NCBI GenBank assembly: GCA_903849645.1 | Contig: CAINJJ010000037.1 | Location: 124,001-188,000 of the forward strand | Length of the DNA stretch: 64,000 nucleotides | Reading direction: 5' to 3' | DNA from: an uncultured Acidobacteriaceae bacterium | GTDB lineage: Bacteria > Acidobacteriota > Terriglobia > Terriglobales > Acidobacteriaceae | Shown: piece by piece, positions 18,652-27,355 of the stretch | Layout of the letters: each line of letters begins with the position of its first letter | Numbering within the stretch: position 1 is the stretch's first letter | Notes under the pieces: generated by a model | Database searches by the model: none | Told to the model about the DNA's origin: nothing | Seen by the model: only the letters and a program-made list of their open reading frames with translations | Position numbers and translations under genes: made by a program

Positions 18652-19121
18652 TGCACCAGAGCCGCCATCGCTCCGCGTTCGTTGCTGGCCAGGCGAATGA
18701 CCTGGAGAAAAAGACCGAGGCGCTTGATCGCCTCGATAAAGAGGATCGAGTCCACCGGCTTGGTGATGTACACCGAGCAGCCAAGCTCGTAGCACAATGC
18801 GACCTCCCGCGGATCGTCGGTGGTGCTCAGCATGATCACCGGCGTCTTGCGCGTCACCGCATCCGCCTTGATCTGGCGCAGCACCTCTACCCCGTTCACG
18901 CTGCCTGGCATATTGATGTCCAGCAGGATGAGCGGATCAGCTCCCGTCCGCTGCGCAAACTCTCCCCGGCGGAAGATGTACTCCAGCGCCCGCGTTCCAT
19001 CCTGCAAGGCGAGAATCGGATTGCCCACCGCGATGCGCCGCAAATTGCGCCGGACCAGTTCGACGTGGCCCTCGTCGTCATCCACGATCAGAATCGTGAA
19101 CGCGGATTGAATCGGTTCCAT
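18648..19121 (-). CDS. single-domain response regulator, Rcp1-like
   Basis: A 157-residue stand-alone receiver. The acidic pair is in ILIVDDDEGHVELVRRNL, the phospho-Asp in LILLDINMPGSVNG, the Thr/Ser in IMLSTTDD and the Lys in VYITKPVDS. The long insertion around GTRALEYIFRRGEF and the DINMPG pattern are typical of Rcp1, the partner of phytochrome-type kinases. ATG 19121 is preferred over a TTG nine bases upstream; AGGAAG lies upstream of it. The gene overlaps the preceding PAS kinase by 44 bases and the next kinase by four, so all three are translationally coupled. There is no DNA-binding domain, so it probably acts by protein contact or as a phosphate shuttle. Confidence 0.9.
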   Translation of the reverse strand: MEPIQSAFTILIVDDDEGHVELVRRNLRRIAVGNPILALQDGTRALEYIFRRGEFAQRTGADPLILLDINMPGSVNGVEVLRQIKADAVTRKTPVIMLSTTDDPREVALCYELGCSVYITKPVDSILFIEAIKRLGLFLQVIRLASNERGAMAALVQ

Positions 19122-20514
19122 GGTCGTCAACTTCCTGTGTGGTGTGCTGCGTCAATGCCGGATCGCAGGGCAGCGTCAGGTGAAAGACCGTTCCCTCCCC
19201 TGCCTGGCTCTCTGCCCATATCTTGCCCTGGTGGCGCTCCACAATCCGATGTGCGATGGCCAGACCCATGCCCTCGCCCTCTGCCTGTTGCGGGTGCAGC
19301 CGCTGGAAGACCTGAAACAGCCGCGCCATGCCCGAGGCGGGAATCCCCAGCCCGTTGTCCCGGACCGTGTAATGAGCCAATCCCGCTTCCAACCGGCCAC
19401 CCACCTCGATCTCAAGCCTCCGCGCCGCGCTGCGATACTTCAGGCAGTTGCCGATCAGGTTGGCAAAGACCTGCCCCAGCGCCGTGGCGTCGGCGGGCAC
19501 GCTGGGCAGCGAGCCAACCCTCACCTCGGCGCCCGCCTCCACAATGGCCTGCTTGAACGTGGCAACCGTGCTGGCGACCAGCTCCTGCACGTCCAGCAGC
19601 TCGATCCGGTAGACCTGCCGGCCCTGCCGCGAAAGCCCCAGCAAGGCGTCGATCAGACGCTCGAACTTGGATGAGGACGCTGAGATATAGTGCAGCGCCC
19701 CCGCGATCTCGTCGTCCAGAATCTCCTCGACCGCTCCGCGGTAGGGCTCAGCCAGCGAGCCGGAACTCAACATCGACCGCAGGCGTTCGCAACTGTCCTG
19801 AAGCTCGCGCGCAAAACCCTGCACATTGACCAGCGGCGCCCGCAAGTCGTGGGAGACGATATAGACAAACGCCTCAACCTCCTCATTCTTGCGCTGAAGC
19901 TCCTGCAACCGCCTCTCAAGGTTGGCCGACACCGAGCGCAAAGCCCGCTCCGCCTCGTTGCGTTCCGTCAGGTCGGCAACCACCAGGCAGATGGCCGGCC
20001 GGCCTTGAATCTGCATCGGACTGAGCGAAAGATGGACCGAAATCGAAGCGCCGTCCGGCTGCACCAGCGAAACATCGCCCGTGCAGGCCCTGGCTTGTCC
20101 TTTCTTGAGCAACTCCTTGACGTCGGCCCGGGAGGCTGGCTCCACAAGGCTGGCCAGCGAACTGCCGATCACCGCTTCCAGGGGGCGGCCCAGCATCTCT
20201 GCCAGCCGGTTGTTGGAGTAGAGCAGCACTCCCTTCTCATTCAGGATGGCCGCCCCCTCGTTCATCGCCTCAACCAAGACCCTGTGCCCGGACTCGACCG
20301 GCTCGAGCGGCAGCACCCGCCCGCCCCCGGCGTCGGATGCGAAGAAGGCATCAATCTCACCGCCGCGAATCGCGCGCAGCGTCTCCTCGGCCTCTGCCAA
20401 CCGGGAGAGCAATGCCTCATTCTCCCTCCGCAGTTCCAGGTTGGCCTGTTTGCTCTGGATGGCTGCGCCTCCTGCCGACTCCGGGCCTGCTTTCTGGACA
20501 GCGCATCCATTCAC
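19078..20514 (-). CDS. PAS-domain histidine kinase coupled to kaiB
   Basis: A 478-residue soluble kinase with an N-terminal coiled coil (about 15-45, LRRENEALLSRLAEAEETL), PAS (about 60-190, LLYSNNRLAEMLGRP), a second coiled coil, HisKA with YIVSHDLRAPLVNVQGF (His near 237) and HATPase (NLIGNCLKY, DNGLGIPA, GEGMGLAIAHRIV). The catalytic core resembles phytochrome-like kinases of the Cph1 type, which fits the Rcp1-like regulator that follows. The start is GTG 20514 with GGGAGG upstream, and it overlaps the kaiB stop (GTGA). Unlike cyanobacterial SasA it has no KaiB-like sensor domain, so how KaiB or KaiC would reach it is unknown. Confidence 0.88.
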   Translation of the reverse strand: MNGCAVQKAGPESAGGAAIQSKQANLELRRENEALLSRLAEAEETLRAIRGGEIDAFFASDAGGGRVLPLEPVESGHRVLVEAMNEGAAILNEKGVLLYSNNRLAEMLGRPLEAVIGSSLASLVEPASRADVKELLKKGQARACTGDVSLVQPDGASISVHLSLSPMQIQGRPAICLVVADLTERNEAERALRSVSANLERRLQELQRKNEEVEAFVYIVSHDLRAPLVNVQGFARELQDSCERLRSMLSSGSLAEPYRGAVEEILDDEIAGALHYISASSSKFERLIDALLGLSRQGRQVYRIELLDVQELVASTVATFKQAIVEAGAEVRVGSLPSVPADATALGQVFANLIGNCLKYRSAARRLEIEVGGRLEAGLAHYTVRDNGLGIPASGMARLFQVFQRLHPQQAEGEGMGLAIAHRIVERHQGKIWAESQAGEGTVFHLTLPCDPALTQHTTQEVDDHGTDSIRVHDSDRG

Positions 20515-20864
20515 GGCTTCCTCCCGTCCCGCAGCAGCAGATCCAGTCCAATCAGCACGCGCTCCGAGTCCGACAGGTCGCCCACCAGCTTGCGCAACGG
20601 CTCCGGCAATCGCCGCACCAGCGTGGGAACCGCCACGATCTGCTCGTCCCTGGCCAGCGCCGGCCGCTGATAGATGTCGATCACCTCCAGCGTGAAGCGA
20701 TCTCCAAGATGCTTGCTGCACAGTTTCTGCGCGTCCTCGATCGCGCGGATCGACCGGGGCGTCGCCCCAGCCACATAGAGCCGCAGCTTGAACTTCTTCC
20801 GCGCCGCGCTGGCTCGGGTGGTTTCCCCTCGTGTCTTGGCCTCAGTTTTCTTGGTGGCAAGCAT
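20511..20864 (-). CDS. kaiB: KaiB clock-type protein
   Basis: A 117-residue KaiB family protein. The core (about 25-110) shows KLRLYVAGATPRSIRAIED, then FTLEVIDIYQRPALARDEQI, then VAVPTLVRRLPEPLRKLVGDLSD, all typical of the fold-switching thioredoxin-like KaiB. A basic, Lys/Thr/Arg-rich N-terminal extension of about 23 residues precedes the core. In cyanobacteria KaiB binds phosphorylated KaiC and sequesters the output regulators. Here its ATG lies inside the end of kaiC (23-base overlap) and its stop overlaps the next kinase start, so stoichiometry is probably set by coupled translation. Confidence 0.95.
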   Translation of the reverse strand: MLATKKTEAKTRGETTRASAARKKFKLRLYVAGATPRSIRAIEDAQKLCSKHLGDRFTLEVIDIYQRPALARDEQIVAVPTLVRRLPEPLRKLVGDLSDSERVLIGLDLLLRDGRKP

Positions 20865-22623
20865 GAGCCAGGCTCCCTTCTTGAGCTTTCGATCCTTGAA
20901 TCCTCAGTTCCTTCAAAAAGTCGGCGTGGCGCGCCCGCGCCATGGCTGCCCGATCTTCGCCTTCGACCTCGCTCCTTGTTTCCTCCTGGCTATCGAGCCT
21001 CTGCAGCTCTTCTTCCGCGGTCTCCAGCTCAAAGCACAGCGCATTCAATTGCGCCTGCAGCGCCTGGCGATTGCGGTCCAACAGGCGCTTTCGCCGGCCC
21101 ATGTCGCCCGCCCTCAAAACGCCCTCGGCCCGCTCGCGCGCCTCCTGAGCCGTTCGCGCCGTTCCCGTGAGCACGCCGCCGGGGCCCAGATACACGTCCA
21201 CCAGTTCGATCCCGTGGCCGGTGAGCTTGAACTCGCGCACCTGATTGGAGTGCGCCATGCCGCGCGACTTCAGCACGTAGAGCATCCGGTTCCGCTCCCC
21301 GTTCGACTCCACATCGCGCACCAGAAGCCAGGTATCCATCAGCGACGAAATGCCCACATCCGTGCTTTCAGGGCTCTGATCGCCCGCCGTGAGGCTGGTG
21401 AAAAAGGTTGTGATCTGACTGGTCTTGAAGTAGTCAATCAGCCGGGTCAGCAGAGATTTCGCCTCCGTCGCCGTGCCTCCCGAGGCCAGGTTCGTCACCG
21501 GGTCCATCACCACCACGCTCGGCTTGAACTCATCCGTCAGCCTGTGCATCATCACCAGGTGCGCCTCCAGCCCATAAAGCGTCGGGCGGGCGGCGTGCAG
21601 CTTGAGAAGCCCCTGCTTGATCCACGGCTCCAGATCGATGCCGATCGAACGCATATTGCGAATCAGCTGGCTGGGCGACTCCTCAAACAGGAAGACAAGG
21701 CACCGTTCCCCGCTCCGGCAGGTGGCGTCCACCAGGTGCGACGAGATGCTCGTCTTGCCGGTCCCGGCGGTGCCGGAGACCAGGATGCTGCTCCCGCGAT
21801 AATAGCCATCTCCGCCCAGCATCGTATCCAGCCGCCCTATGCCGCTGCCGATTCGCTCCGTGGAGGCCGAATGCGTCAAGCCCACCGAGGTGATGGGCAG
21901 CACCGAGATGCCCCGCTCTCCAATCAGGAACGGGTATTCGTCCGATCCATGGCTCGAACCCCGGTACTTGACCACCCGCACACGGCGCGTTGAGAACTGG
22001 TTGTTCACCCGGTTGTCCAGGAGAATGACGCAGTCGGAGACGTATTCCTCAAGCCCATGCCGCGTCAGCTTGCCGTCGCCCCGCTCCGCCGTGATGATCG
22101 CGGTGACGCCCTTCGCCTTGAGCCAGTGGAACAGCCGGCTCAGCTCCGCGCGCAGGATTGCCGTGTTGGTCAGTCCCGTAAAGAGCGTCTCCAGCGAGTC
22201 GAGCACCACCCGCTTGGCGCCAATGCTGTCGATCGCATACCCGAGGCGCACAAACAGCGCCTCCAGGTCATACTCGCCCGTCTCGCGGATCTGGCTGCGC
22301 TGGATCTCGACATAGTCGATCAAAAGCTGCTTGCGGGCAATCAGTTCCTCCAGCTCAAAGCCCAGCGAGGCCATGTTCTGCGCCAGCTCCTGGCTTGTCT
22401 CCTCAAACGCGATGTAGACGCCGGGCTCGTTGCACTGCAAGGCGCCGCGCACCAGGAACTCCACCGCGAACAGCGTCTTGCCCGAACCCGCGCAGCCGCA
22501 GATCAGCGTTGGACGCCCCTGCGGCAGCCCGCCTTGCGTGATGTTGTCCAGGCCCTCAATCCCCGTGGGCGCCTTGGGCAGCGCCCCCGCAAGCACTCTT
22601 AGATCTCTTCTTGCTTTGCTCAT
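20842..22623 (-). CDS. kaiC: KaiC-type double RecA-domain ATPase/autokinase
   Basis: A 593-residue KaiC homologue with two tandem RecA-like domains. CI carries the Walker A GCAGSGKT (43-50) and the Glu pair in IAFEETSQEL (74-75). CII carries GTAGTGKT (284-291) and the Glu pair in FLFEESPSQL (314-315). The CII phosphorylation patch reads TDVGISSLMDT (421-431): Thr421, Ser426 and Ser427 align by eye with T426, S431 and T432 of the cyanobacterial protein, so the last Thr is Ser here. A Glu/Arg-rich coiled-coil tail of about 90 residues extends beyond the usual end. ATG 22623 is preceded by AGAGGG. No kaiA is seen in the window. It heads a five-gene overlapping operon. Confidence 0.95.
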   Translation of the reverse strand: MSKARRDLRVLAGALPKAPTGIEGLDNITQGGLPQGRPTLICGCAGSGKTLFAVEFLVRGALQCNEPGVYIAFEETSQELAQNMASLGFELEELIARKQLLIDYVEIQRSQIRETGEYDLEALFVRLGYAIDSIGAKRVVLDSLETLFTGLTNTAILRAELSRLFHWLKAKGVTAIITAERGDGKLTRHGLEEYVSDCVILLDNRVNNQFSTRRVRVVKYRGSSHGSDEYPFLIGERGISVLPITSVGLTHSASTERIGSGIGRLDTMLGGDGYYRGSSILVSGTAGTGKTSISSHLVDATCRSGERCLVFLFEESPSQLIRNMRSIGIDLEPWIKQGLLKLHAARPTLYGLEAHLVMMHRLTDEFKPSVVVMDPVTNLASGGTATEAKSLLTRLIDYFKTSQITTFFTSLTAGDQSPESTDVGISSLMDTWLLVRDVESNGERNRMLYVLKSRGMAHSNQVREFKLTGHGIELVDVYLGPGGVLTGTARTAQEARERAEGVLRAGDMGRRKRLLDRNRQALQAQLNALCFELETAEEELQRLDSQEETRSEVEGEDRAAMARARHADFLKELRIQGSKAQEGSLAHACHQEN

Positions 22624-22967
22624 GACCCTCTTCTCTGTTCCCGGATTCCAGGGCCTCGCGCAAGGAAGCGGAGACGCCGGTCTCCAGTTGAAGCTCACAG
22701 GGGCAAGGCAGGCCAATTGGAAATCTTGTGAAGGCGCAAAAGATCAAGGGGATGTGCTGCATTGGGAAAGAGGGTCAAAACGGGGCGGAGCCTGAAAGGA
22801 GCTTATTCCCTGTGTCAACCGCAAGCGAGGCTCCGGCGCTCAAACGCCCGTTTGACTGCGCTCCGGCCAGGGCGGCCGAAGCTCCTGGTGCGCGTCAGGC
22901 GATGCTGGGGTGGGAGAGTTCCCGCCGCACGACGTGGATCTCCCTCCACCCCAGGCTTGGCGAGGCC
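22624..22967. other. 344-base gap upstream of kaiC
   Basis: Lies between the kaiC start and the end of the REC-PAS-PAS gene, both on the reverse strand. It should hold the kaiC promoter if the operon does not read through, but I cannot point to a convincing -35/-10 pair. No gene or clear repeat is seen. Confidence 0.4.
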
Positions 22968-23984
22968 CTAGTGAATCCGGCCCGGCCGCGCCGTCGCCAT
23001 GAACGTGTCTCCCTCCATCAGCGTGGCCATCAACTGCTTGGCGATCCGTGGATCGGGATCCATGCTCAGCCCCGTCAGCGTGCGGCCCACCAGGCTCTCG
23101 GCGGCCACGCCCGCGGCGCGCAGCAGCGCCGGATTCACGCGCACAATCTGCCCCTCGGCATCCAGATGCACCATGCCCATCGGCGCTTGATCAAAGCTGT
23201 GGCTCTCACCCATCGTCTCTTCGATCGCCTGGGCCCTCAACCGCTCGGCTGCGCTGCGCAGGGTGATCACATACCCCTGGCGCTCGCCTCCCGGAGCTCC
23301 GAGCGGGGCAATCGAAACGTCCACCAGCCTGGCGGTCCCGTCCTTTTCGCTCAGAGTCCAGCCAAACTCCTCCACGGCGGCCACAGGCTCCTGGCCGCAG
23401 GGCAAGAGGAGGTGCCGCTGCCGTGGGTCGCTCAGGCTGAGAACCTCCCGCACCGGCCGGTTCTGGGCGCGCTTGTTCGACCACCCGGACAAGGCTTCGG
23501 CGGCGGCATTCATGAAGCGCACCGTGCCTTCGGACGAAACCATCACCACACCCTCGTGCATTCCTTCCACCGTCGAGGCCAGCTCTTGGTGCGATTCCCG
23601 GCGCGCCGCGTCCACCTTCGCCTTGTGCAACGCCATCCGCAGGGTTGCCTTCAGTTCCCGGCTCTGGAAGGGCTTGGTCAGATACCCGTATGGCAGTTCC
23701 CGCGCCGCCCGCGCCAGCGTGTCTTCGTCGCAGTAGGAGGTCAGAAAGATCGCCGGAACCTTGTATACGCTGCGCAGCAGCCGGGCCGTCTGCACGCCGT
23801 CCACGCTGCCCACGATGCGCACGTCCATCAGCGCCAGATCCGGCCGGCACAGCCCGGCCGCCGCCAGGGCTTCGTCGGCGCTCTCCGCCACGCCCACCAC
23901 CTCGCACCCCAGCAGTTCGACTTCCTGCTTCAGGTCCAGGGCCACGATGGGTTCATCTTCGACAATCAGCAGTTTCCCTTTCAC
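22968..23984 (-). CDS. receiver protein with two PAS domains, no kinase domain
   Basis: A 338-residue soluble protein. The receiver (1-120) shows LLIVEDEPIVALDL, the phospho-Asp in LALMDVRIVGSVDG, FLTSYCD and YLTKPFQSREL. It is followed by PAS (about 135-255, GVVMVSSEGTVRFMNAAAEAL) and a second PAS (about 270-338, GMVHLDAEGQIVRVNPALL). There is no output kinase, cyclase or DNA-binding domain, so it may work as an adaptor. GTG 23984 is chosen because GGAGAGG sits just upstream. It is the first gene of the reverse-strand signalling block and reads towards kaiC; the 344-base gap leaves co-transcription open. Confidence 0.85.
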   Translation of the reverse strand: MKGKLLIVEDEPIVALDLKQEVELLGCEVVGVAESADEALAAAGLCRPDLALMDVRIVGSVDGVQTARLLRSVYKVPAIFLTSYCDEDTLARAARELPYGYLTKPFQSRELKATLRMALHKAKVDAARRESHQELASTVEGMHEGVVMVSSEGTVRFMNAAAEALSGWSNKRAQNRPVREVLSLSDPRQRHLLLPCGQEPVAAVEEFGWTLSEKDGTARLVDVSIAPLGAPGGERQGYVITLRSAAERLRAQAIEETMGESHSFDQAPMGMVHLDAEGQIVRVNPALLRAAGVAAESLVGRTLTGLSMDPDPRIAKQLMATLMEGDTFMATARPGRIH

Positions 23985-24285
23985 TCGACCTCTCCTTGAC
24001 CGGCGCTCGATGCACACGCGGCAACCTCCCGCCGTTGCTCCGCCGGGCGCATTCGTCTCTTGGCTATTCCATCGCGCAAATGGCTGAAACCTTGAGCCCG
24101 TGCCAAAACCGGCCATCCCACCCCGGTCATTAGCCACAGCTAAAATTGGCTCAAGGACCCAATCTCCCCCTTCGCTCGCCTCTCTTCCTTGCCTGCCGCC
24201 ACTCCCCGGTCCCTGTGCAGCCGGTCACACCCCCTACCCCCAGCCAGGGCGTATACTCGCGCCGTTTGTAACCCCGGAGAAGCCC
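23985..24285. other. divergent promoter region between the REC-PAS-PAS gene and fhs
   Basis: About 300 bases serve two outward-facing genes. A GTATACT (TATACT at 24252-24257) lies about 28 bases before the fhs start and may be its -10; no clear -35 was found. No gene is seen. Confidence 0.35.
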
Positions 24286-25899
24286 ATGACCACGCCACTC
24301 CTTCCTATCGATAAAATCGCCGCAAAGCTCTCCCTCTCCCCTGCCCACTACGAGTCCATCGGGACCTACGGCGCCAAGCTGCGCCTGGAACTTCTCGCCG
24401 ACCCCGCCTTGCCCGTGCGCGGCAAGCTCATCCTGGTCACCGCCACCACGCCCACCGCCCATGGCGAAGGCAAGACCGTGGTCGCCATCGGTCTTGCCCA
24501 GGGTCTGGAGCGCACAGGACGCCGCGCCCTTGTCACCTCCCGCGAACCCTCCCTCGGCCCCGTCTTCGGGCTCAAGGGCGGAGCGGCGGGCGGAGGCCGC
24601 TCCCAGGTCGAGCCCAGCCAGAAGATCAATCTCCACTTCCACGGCGACTTTCACGCCATCACCTCTGCCCACAACCTGCTCGCCGCTCTGATTGACTCGC
24701 ACATCTTCCACGGCAACGCGCTAGGGCTCAACCCCGCTCAGGTCACCTGGCCCCGCGCCCTGGACATGAATGACCGCGCCCTGCGCCGCATCTCGGTGGC
24801 CGAGGGCCAGAAGGGCGAGGGCGCCGACCGCGCCACCGGCTTTGTGATCACTGCGGCCTCTGAGATCATGGCCATTCTCGGCCTGGCCTCCAGCCGCGCC
24901 GACCTCCGCCGCCGCCTCGACGCCATCGTGATCGGCGTCTCCGGCGACGGCCGGCCTGTCACTGCTGCAGCTCTCGGAGCCACCGGGGCCATGATGGCCC
25001 TGCTCGCCGATGCCCTGCTACCCAACCTCGTCCAGACCACCGAGGGCGTCCCGGCCCTGGTCCACACCGGCCCTTTCGCCAATATCGCCCACGGCACCAG
25101 TTCAGTCCTCTCCCAGCAGATGGCCCTGCGCCTGGCTGACTATGTGGTCAATGAGGCCGGATTCGCCGCCGACCTCGGCGCCGAAAAATACTTCGACATC
25201 GTGATGCCCGGCTCCGGCATCGAGCCGGCCGCCGCCGTGCTCGTCACGACCGTCCAGAGCCTGCGCGGGCAGGGACAGGGCTCTCTTGAGGCCGGCTTCC
25301 CGAATTTTGAACACCACGTCCTCACCCTCCGCCGCTACGGCGCGCCCATTGTCGTCGCCATCAACCGCTTCCCCTCCGACACCGAGGCCGAGCTTGCCGC
25401 CATCGTTGCCGAGTGCGCGCGCCTCTGTGTTCCCTGCTCCTATGTCGAGGCCTTCGCCAAGGGCGGCCAGGGGGCCGTCGATCTCGCGGACCAGGTGGTC
25501 GCCGCCATCGCCGGAGACCCGGCTCCCACCGTCCGGCCCATCTATGGGCGCGAAGACTCGCCCAAGGAGAAGATCTTCAAGGTCGCCACCCTTGTCTATG
25601 GCGCACGGGAGATCGAGCTGAGCGGGCAGGCACAGCAGCAACTCGACCGCTTCGCCGCCTGGGGCTTCGCCGACTTGCCCGTCTGCATCGCCAAGACCCA
25701 GTACTCGCTCACCGACGACCCAAAGCGCCTCGGCGCGCCCACCGGCTGGACCCTCAAGGTCAACGACGTGCTGCTCTCGGCCGGCGCGGGCTTCCTGGTC
25801 GCCGTCTGCGGCAACATGATGCTCATGCCGGGGCTCCCCCGCGAACCGCGCGCTCTCGCCATCGACATGGACGCGGAGGGCAACATCAGCGGCGTTTAG
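24286..25899 (+). CDS. fhs: formate--tetrahydrofolate ligase
   Basis: ATP-dependent synthesis of 10-formyl-THF from formate, feeding one-carbon metabolism and purine synthesis. The 537 residues are close to the usual 555. The nucleotide loop is seen as TPTAHGEGKTVVAIGL (about 60-75), followed by EPSLGPVFGLKGGAAGGG and the long conserved block around HFHGDFHAITSAHNLLAA. ATG 24286 has GGAGA at a good distance; a longer upstream frame is proline-rich and has no support. It is followed after 80 bases by tryptophanase on the same strand. It could serve one-carbon supply in an aerobe; no acetogenic partners are in view. Confidence 0.95.
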   Translation: MTTPLLPIDKIAAKLSLSPAHYESIGTYGAKLRLELLADPALPVRGKLILVTATTPTAHGEGKTVVAIGLAQGLERTGRRALVTSREPSLGPVFGLKGGAAGGGRSQVEPSQKINLHFHGDFHAITSAHNLLAALIDSHIFHGNALGLNPAQVTWPRALDMNDRALRRISVAEGQKGEGADRATGFVITAASEIMAILGLASSRADLRRRLDAIVIGVSGDGRPVTAAALGATGAMMALLADALLPNLVQTTEGVPALVHTGPFANIAHGTSSVLSQQMALRLADYVVNEAGFAADLGAEKYFDIVMPGSGIEPAAAVLVTTVQSLRGQGQGSLEAGFPNFEHHVLTLRRYGAPIVVAINRFPSDTEAELAAIVAECARLCVPCSYVEAFAKGGQGAVDLADQVVAAIAGDPAPTVRPIYGREDSPKEKIFKVATLVYGAREIELSGQAQQQLDRFAAWGFADLPVCIAKTQYSLTDDPKRLGAPTGWTLKVNDVLLSAGAGFLVAVCGNMMLMPGLPREPRALAIDMDAEGNISGV

Positions 25900-25979
25900 G
25901 TACACTGGGCATCTCCGGGGTCATGCGGCCTTCCGCAACCCGCTGCCCCAACCGCCTCCATGCATCCAGGAGCTTCCCC

Positions 25980-27335
25980 ATGCCCATCAAGACCATCATC
26001 GAGCCCTTCCGCATCAAGAGCGTCGAGCCCATCCGCTGGACCACCCGCGCCCAGCGCGAAAAGCTGCTCAAGGCAGCCCACTCAAACCTCTTCCTGCTCC
26101 CCGCCGACGATGTCCTGATCGACCTGCTCACCGACTCCGGCACGGGCGCCATGTCCACCCACCAGTGGGCCGCCATCATGGAAGGCGATGAAAGCTACGC
26201 CGGCAGTCGCAGCTTCGAGCGCTTCCGCCGCTCCGTGCAGAGCATCTGCGGCTTCAAACACGTGATTCCCACCCACCAGGGCCGCGCGGCCGAGCGCATC
26301 CTGTTTGGCGTCGCCTGCAAAAAGGGCGATGTGGTGCCCAACAACACACACTTCGACACCACCCGCGCCAACGTGGAGTTCACCGGCGCCGAGGCGGTCG
26401 ATCTTGTTATCCCCGAGGGCAAGCAGCCCGCCCTCATCCACCCGTTCAAGGGCAACATGGACGTGGCCGCACTTGAAGCCCTCATCGGGCGCGTTGGCCG
26501 GGAGCGCATTCCCCTGGTCATGCTCACCGTCACCAACAACTCCGGCGGAGGGCAGCCTGTCTCCATGGAAAACGTGCGCCAGGTCAGCGCCGTCTGCAAG
26601 CGCCACGGCATCCCGCTCTACTTCGACGCCTGCCGTTTCGCGGAAAATGCCTGGTTCATCAAGCTGCGGGAAGACGGCTATGCCGACAAAACGCCCAAGG
26701 AGATTGCCCAGGAGATGTTCACCTATGGCGATGGGTGCACCATGTCGGCCAAGAAAGACGGCATGGCCAACATCGGCGGATTCCTGTGCACCAATGACGA
26801 CCGCATGGCCCAGCAGGAGAAAGACCTGCTCATCCTCACCGAGGGCTATCCCACCTACGGCGGCCTGGCCGGACGCGACCTGGAAGCCGTCGCCGTTGGC
26901 ATCCAGGAGGCCCTTGAAGAGGACTACCTGCGCTACCGCATCGCCTCCACGGCCTATCTGGGCGACCATATCGCCGCCGAAGGCGTGCCCATCGTCCAGC
27001 CGCCGGGCGGCCATGCCATCTATCTTGACGCCCGCGCCTTCCTGCCGCACATTCCCCCGGAGCAGTTCCCTGGCGTGGCCCTGGCCGCCGAGTTGTACCT
27101 TGAAGGCGGCGTCCGCTCGGTCGAGATTGGCACCCTGATGTTTTCAGGCTCGGCGCAGATGGATCTGGTGCGCCTCGCCATTCCCCGCCGCGTCTATACG
27201 CAGAGCCACATCGACTACCTGGTCGAAGTGATCCTGGAAGTCTGGGCCAATCGCGAAAAGATCCGCGGCATGAGGCTCACCTACGAGGCCCCTTTCCTGC
27301 GTCACTTCACCGCGCACCTCGAGCCCATGGCGTAG
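25980..27335 (+). CDS. tnaA: tryptophanase (beta-eliminating PLP lyase)
   Basis: PLP enzyme splitting L-tryptophan to indole, pyruvate and ammonia. The 451 residues align throughout with tryptophanase and tyrosine phenol-lyase. The PLP lysine is in MSAKKDGM (Lys259). The specificity region reads GVRSVEIGTLMFS; tyrosine phenol-lyases have Arg where this protein has Ile (MERG versus VEIG), and the N terminus PFRIKSVEPIRWTTRAQRE is also tryptophanase-like, so tryptophanase is preferred. The stretch KDGMANIGGFLC, however, resembles the phenol-lyase side. ATG 25980 has AGGAG eight bases upstream. It follows fhs, probably in one transcript. Confidence 0.85.
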   Translation: MPIKTIIEPFRIKSVEPIRWTTRAQREKLLKAAHSNLFLLPADDVLIDLLTDSGTGAMSTHQWAAIMEGDESYAGSRSFERFRRSVQSICGFKHVIPTHQGRAAERILFGVACKKGDVVPNNTHFDTTRANVEFTGAEAVDLVIPEGKQPALIHPFKGNMDVAALEALIGRVGRERIPLVMLTVTNNSGGGQPVSMENVRQVSAVCKRHGIPLYFDACRFAENAWFIKLREDGYADKTPKEIAQEMFTYGDGCTMSAKKDGMANIGGFLCTNDDRMAQQEKDLLILTEGYPTYGGLAGRDLEAVAVGIQEALEEDYLRYRIASTAYLGDHIAAEGVPIVQPPGGHAIYLDARAFLPHIPPEQFPGVALAAELYLEGGVRSVEIGTLMFSGSAQMDLVRLAIPRRVYTQSHIDYLVEVILEVWANREKIRGMRLTYEAPFLRHFTAHLEPMA

Positions 27336-27355
27336 GGTATGCTCCCGTTGCAGCC

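Noticed and set aside
25980..27335. Tyrosine phenol-lyase as an alternative name for the PLP lyase
   Set aside because: The Arg that marks phenol-lyases is Ile here (VEIG), and the N terminus matches tryptophanase better. It is kept as a possibility in the entry.
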